DNA of 64,000 nt from an uncultured Coprococcus sp. (GTDB lineage: Bacteria; Bacillota; Clostridia; Lachnospirales; Lachnospiraceae), in the NCBI GenBank assembly GCA_934277375.1, contig CAKQTZ010000002.1, forward strand, positions 124,001 to 188,000, read 5' to 3'. Below are positions 63,084 through 64,000 of the stretch, piece after piece (position 1 is the first letter of the stretch; each line of letters opens with the position of its first letter). A model generated the notes under the pieces. The model was not told the origin of the DNA and searched no databases. It saw only the letters and a list, made by a program, of their open reading frames with translations. The position numbers were made by a program, and so were the translations under genes.

Positions 63084-63428
63084 ATGACAGATACATTAGA
63101 GCTGAGCAGGCAACTGAACGCCTGTATAAAGGATTCAGATGTGTACAAGAATTATCAGTATTGCAAAGATAAACTCAGACAGAAACCAGAAAAACTTCAG
63201 CAATTGATGGAATTTCGTAAGAAAAATTATGAGATTCAGACGAATGAAATGCTTGACAATCCATATGATGAAGTTAATAATCTATTCATGGAATATGATT
63301 CCATTGTCCATGATACCATTGTCAACGACTTTATCAGGGCGGAACAGAAGCTGGTGAGAATGATGAAGCTTGTATATGAACAGATTGCGGATGGCCTCGA
63401 TTTTGATGTCGACGAAGATACAAAGTAG
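63084..63428 (+). CDS. YlbF/YmcA-family protein
   Basis: A 114-residue helical protein matching the YlbF/YmcA (com_ylbF) family. TLELSRQLNACIKDSDVYKNYQYCKDKLRQKPEKLQQLMEF is the conserved helix pair. In Bacillus such proteins act with RNase Y in mRNA processing and affect competence and sporulation; neighbourhood with RNase J fits an RNA-turnover role but is inference. GAAGGGTGATAAT precedes the ATG. Confidence 0.85.
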   Translation: MTDTLELSRQLNACIKDSDVYKNYQYCKDKLRQKPEKLQQLMEFRKKNYEIQTNEMLDNPYDEVNNLFMEYDSIVHDTIVNDFIRAEQKLVRMMKLVYEQIADGLDFDVDEDTK

Positions 63429-63475
63429 CATCTACACTGGCGGGGATGTATTTGTGAACAAGGAGAATAACTATT

Positions 63476-63973
63476 ATGGCTATAGACAGTGCTAGAAGTA
63501 TGAAAAAGATCCTCAGATTTTTGTTTGGATTATTCATCAATGTATGTATACTTTTTATATTGGTTAAGGCTTTTACTTATTCGTTTGATTTCGCCTATCA
63601 GGTGTTTGCCACTAAAGCAGCAGATTCGTCGAACAACAGAAAAGTGGCGATACAGATCACTCCGGATGAGGCACTGCTCGATGTTGCGGATGCGCTCAAA
63701 AAGGCAGAGGTGATCGATGACAAATACGCGTTTATCCTGAAGGTTAGAATAGGTGGTTATGCAGGGGATATAAAACCGGGTACATACCAACTGGCACCGA
63801 GCAATACCAATAAGGAGATAATCGATATCATAACAGGTGCGGCTGATGATGCCAGCGGATCAGGCGATTCAGACAACTCATCAGGTAGCGATTCGGGAAA
63901 TACCGGCGTTGAAGATACGCAGGCTCCTGATACTGAAGAAGATAATTCGGAAAGCGAAGATACTGCTGAATAA
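63476..63973 (+). CDS. MltG-like N-terminal protein without catalytic domain
   Basis: A 165-residue membrane-anchored protein. It has a transmembrane helix (about 13-33) and then a LysM-like/N-terminal YceG segment (VAIQITPDEALLDVADALKKAEVIDDKYAFILKVR ... DIKPGTYQLAPSNTNKEIIDIITG). The tail is Ser/Gly/Asp/Glu-rich (about 125-165). It resembles the membrane-proximal part of the endolytic transglycosylase MltG but ends before the catalytic core with its Glu. It may be a natural short form common in this clade or a remnant; the open frame is intact. Confidence 0.7.
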   Translation: MAIDSARSMKKILRFLFGLFINVCILFILVKAFTYSFDFAYQVFATKAADSSNNRKVAIQITPDEALLDVADALKKAEVIDDKYAFILKVRIGGYAGDIKPGTYQLAPSNTNKEIIDIITGAADDASGSGDSDNSSGSDSGNTGVEDTQAPDTEEDNSESEDTAE

Positions 63974-63990
63974 TTATTTGGAGAGAATAT

Positions 63991-64000
63991 ATGATAACTG
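63991..64000 (+). CDS. Start of a further gene, cut by the window edge
   Basis: ATG 63991 with GGAGAG eight bases upstream, reading Met-Ile-Thr before the window ends. From memory, an O-methyltransferase of the TrmR type often follows MltG-like genes in related genomes, but three codons cannot show this. Confidence 0.4.

Overview
The window looks like chromosomal DNA of a low-to-mid-GC, spore-lineage Firmicute, most likely a Lachnospiraceae relative (Coprococcus/Roseburia-like). The evidence is the AG-rich ribosome-binding sites, the mraZ-ftsZ cluster with two class B PBPs, spoIIA/spoVA/gpr/spoIIP genes, a perfect CIRCE element ahead of hrcA, RNase J, IreB and YlbF-family genes, and the general protein style. 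The genus is inference. I see no rRNA, tRNA, CRISPR array, prophage or intact transposase. Almost all genes read left to right; the exceptions are a CLC antiporter, a class A PBP and an HPr-like gene. Layout: (1) 1-3.1 kb, an unknown membrane protein, ychF and lgt. (2) 3.3-16.6 kb, the division and cell-wall cluster mraZ-rsmH-ftsL-PBP-PBP-mraY-murD-ftsW-ftsQ-ftsZ. It starts at a good promoter overlapped by MraZ boxes and ends at a terminator; murG, murE, murF, murB and murC are absent. (3) 16.7-21.6 kb, nnr, alr, a MazF-type toxin without an antitoxin, a CBS/CorC-domain protein and yebC. (4) 21.7-25.3 kb, a heterodimeric ABC exporter. (5) 25.3-27.8 kb, a repeat-rich stretch with an ArgD-like aminotransferase and queF. 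It carries two copies of a structured element with a conserved core inside long, sequence-unrelated but self-complementary outer arms. (6) 27.8-31 kb, folC, a 48-residue ORF and a zinc-ribbon/TPR membrane protein. (7) 31-39.3 kb, spoIIAA-spoIIAB-sigF-spoVAA-AB-AC, then a DUF3783 gene, a VanW protein and an antisense CLC gene, then spoVAD-spoVAE. The spoVA operon is therefore split. (8) 39.4-47.4 kb, a class A PBP (minus strand), a small unknown gene, gpr, spoIIP and lepA. (9) 47.6-58.4 kb, hemW, hrcA-grpE-dnaK-dnaJ-prmA-rsmE under CIRCE control, then a cysteine desulfurase and thiI, which together supply sulfur for tRNA 4-thiouridine. (10) 58.5-64 kb, an HPr-like protein lacking the catalytic His (minus strand), mtaB, ireB, ruvX, a DUF1292 gene, rnj, a YlbF-family gene and a truncated MltG-like protein. 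The start of one more gene lies at the right edge. Themes: peptidoglycan synthesis, division and sporulation genes dominate. Several of their proteins (both ends of the first PBP, FtsQ, the class A PBP) and the TPR protein carry in-frame tandem-repeat, low-complexity segments. The strongest unexplained signal is the pair of structured intergenic elements at 25563-25699 and 27613-27751, each ending 50-60 nt upstream of a start codon.
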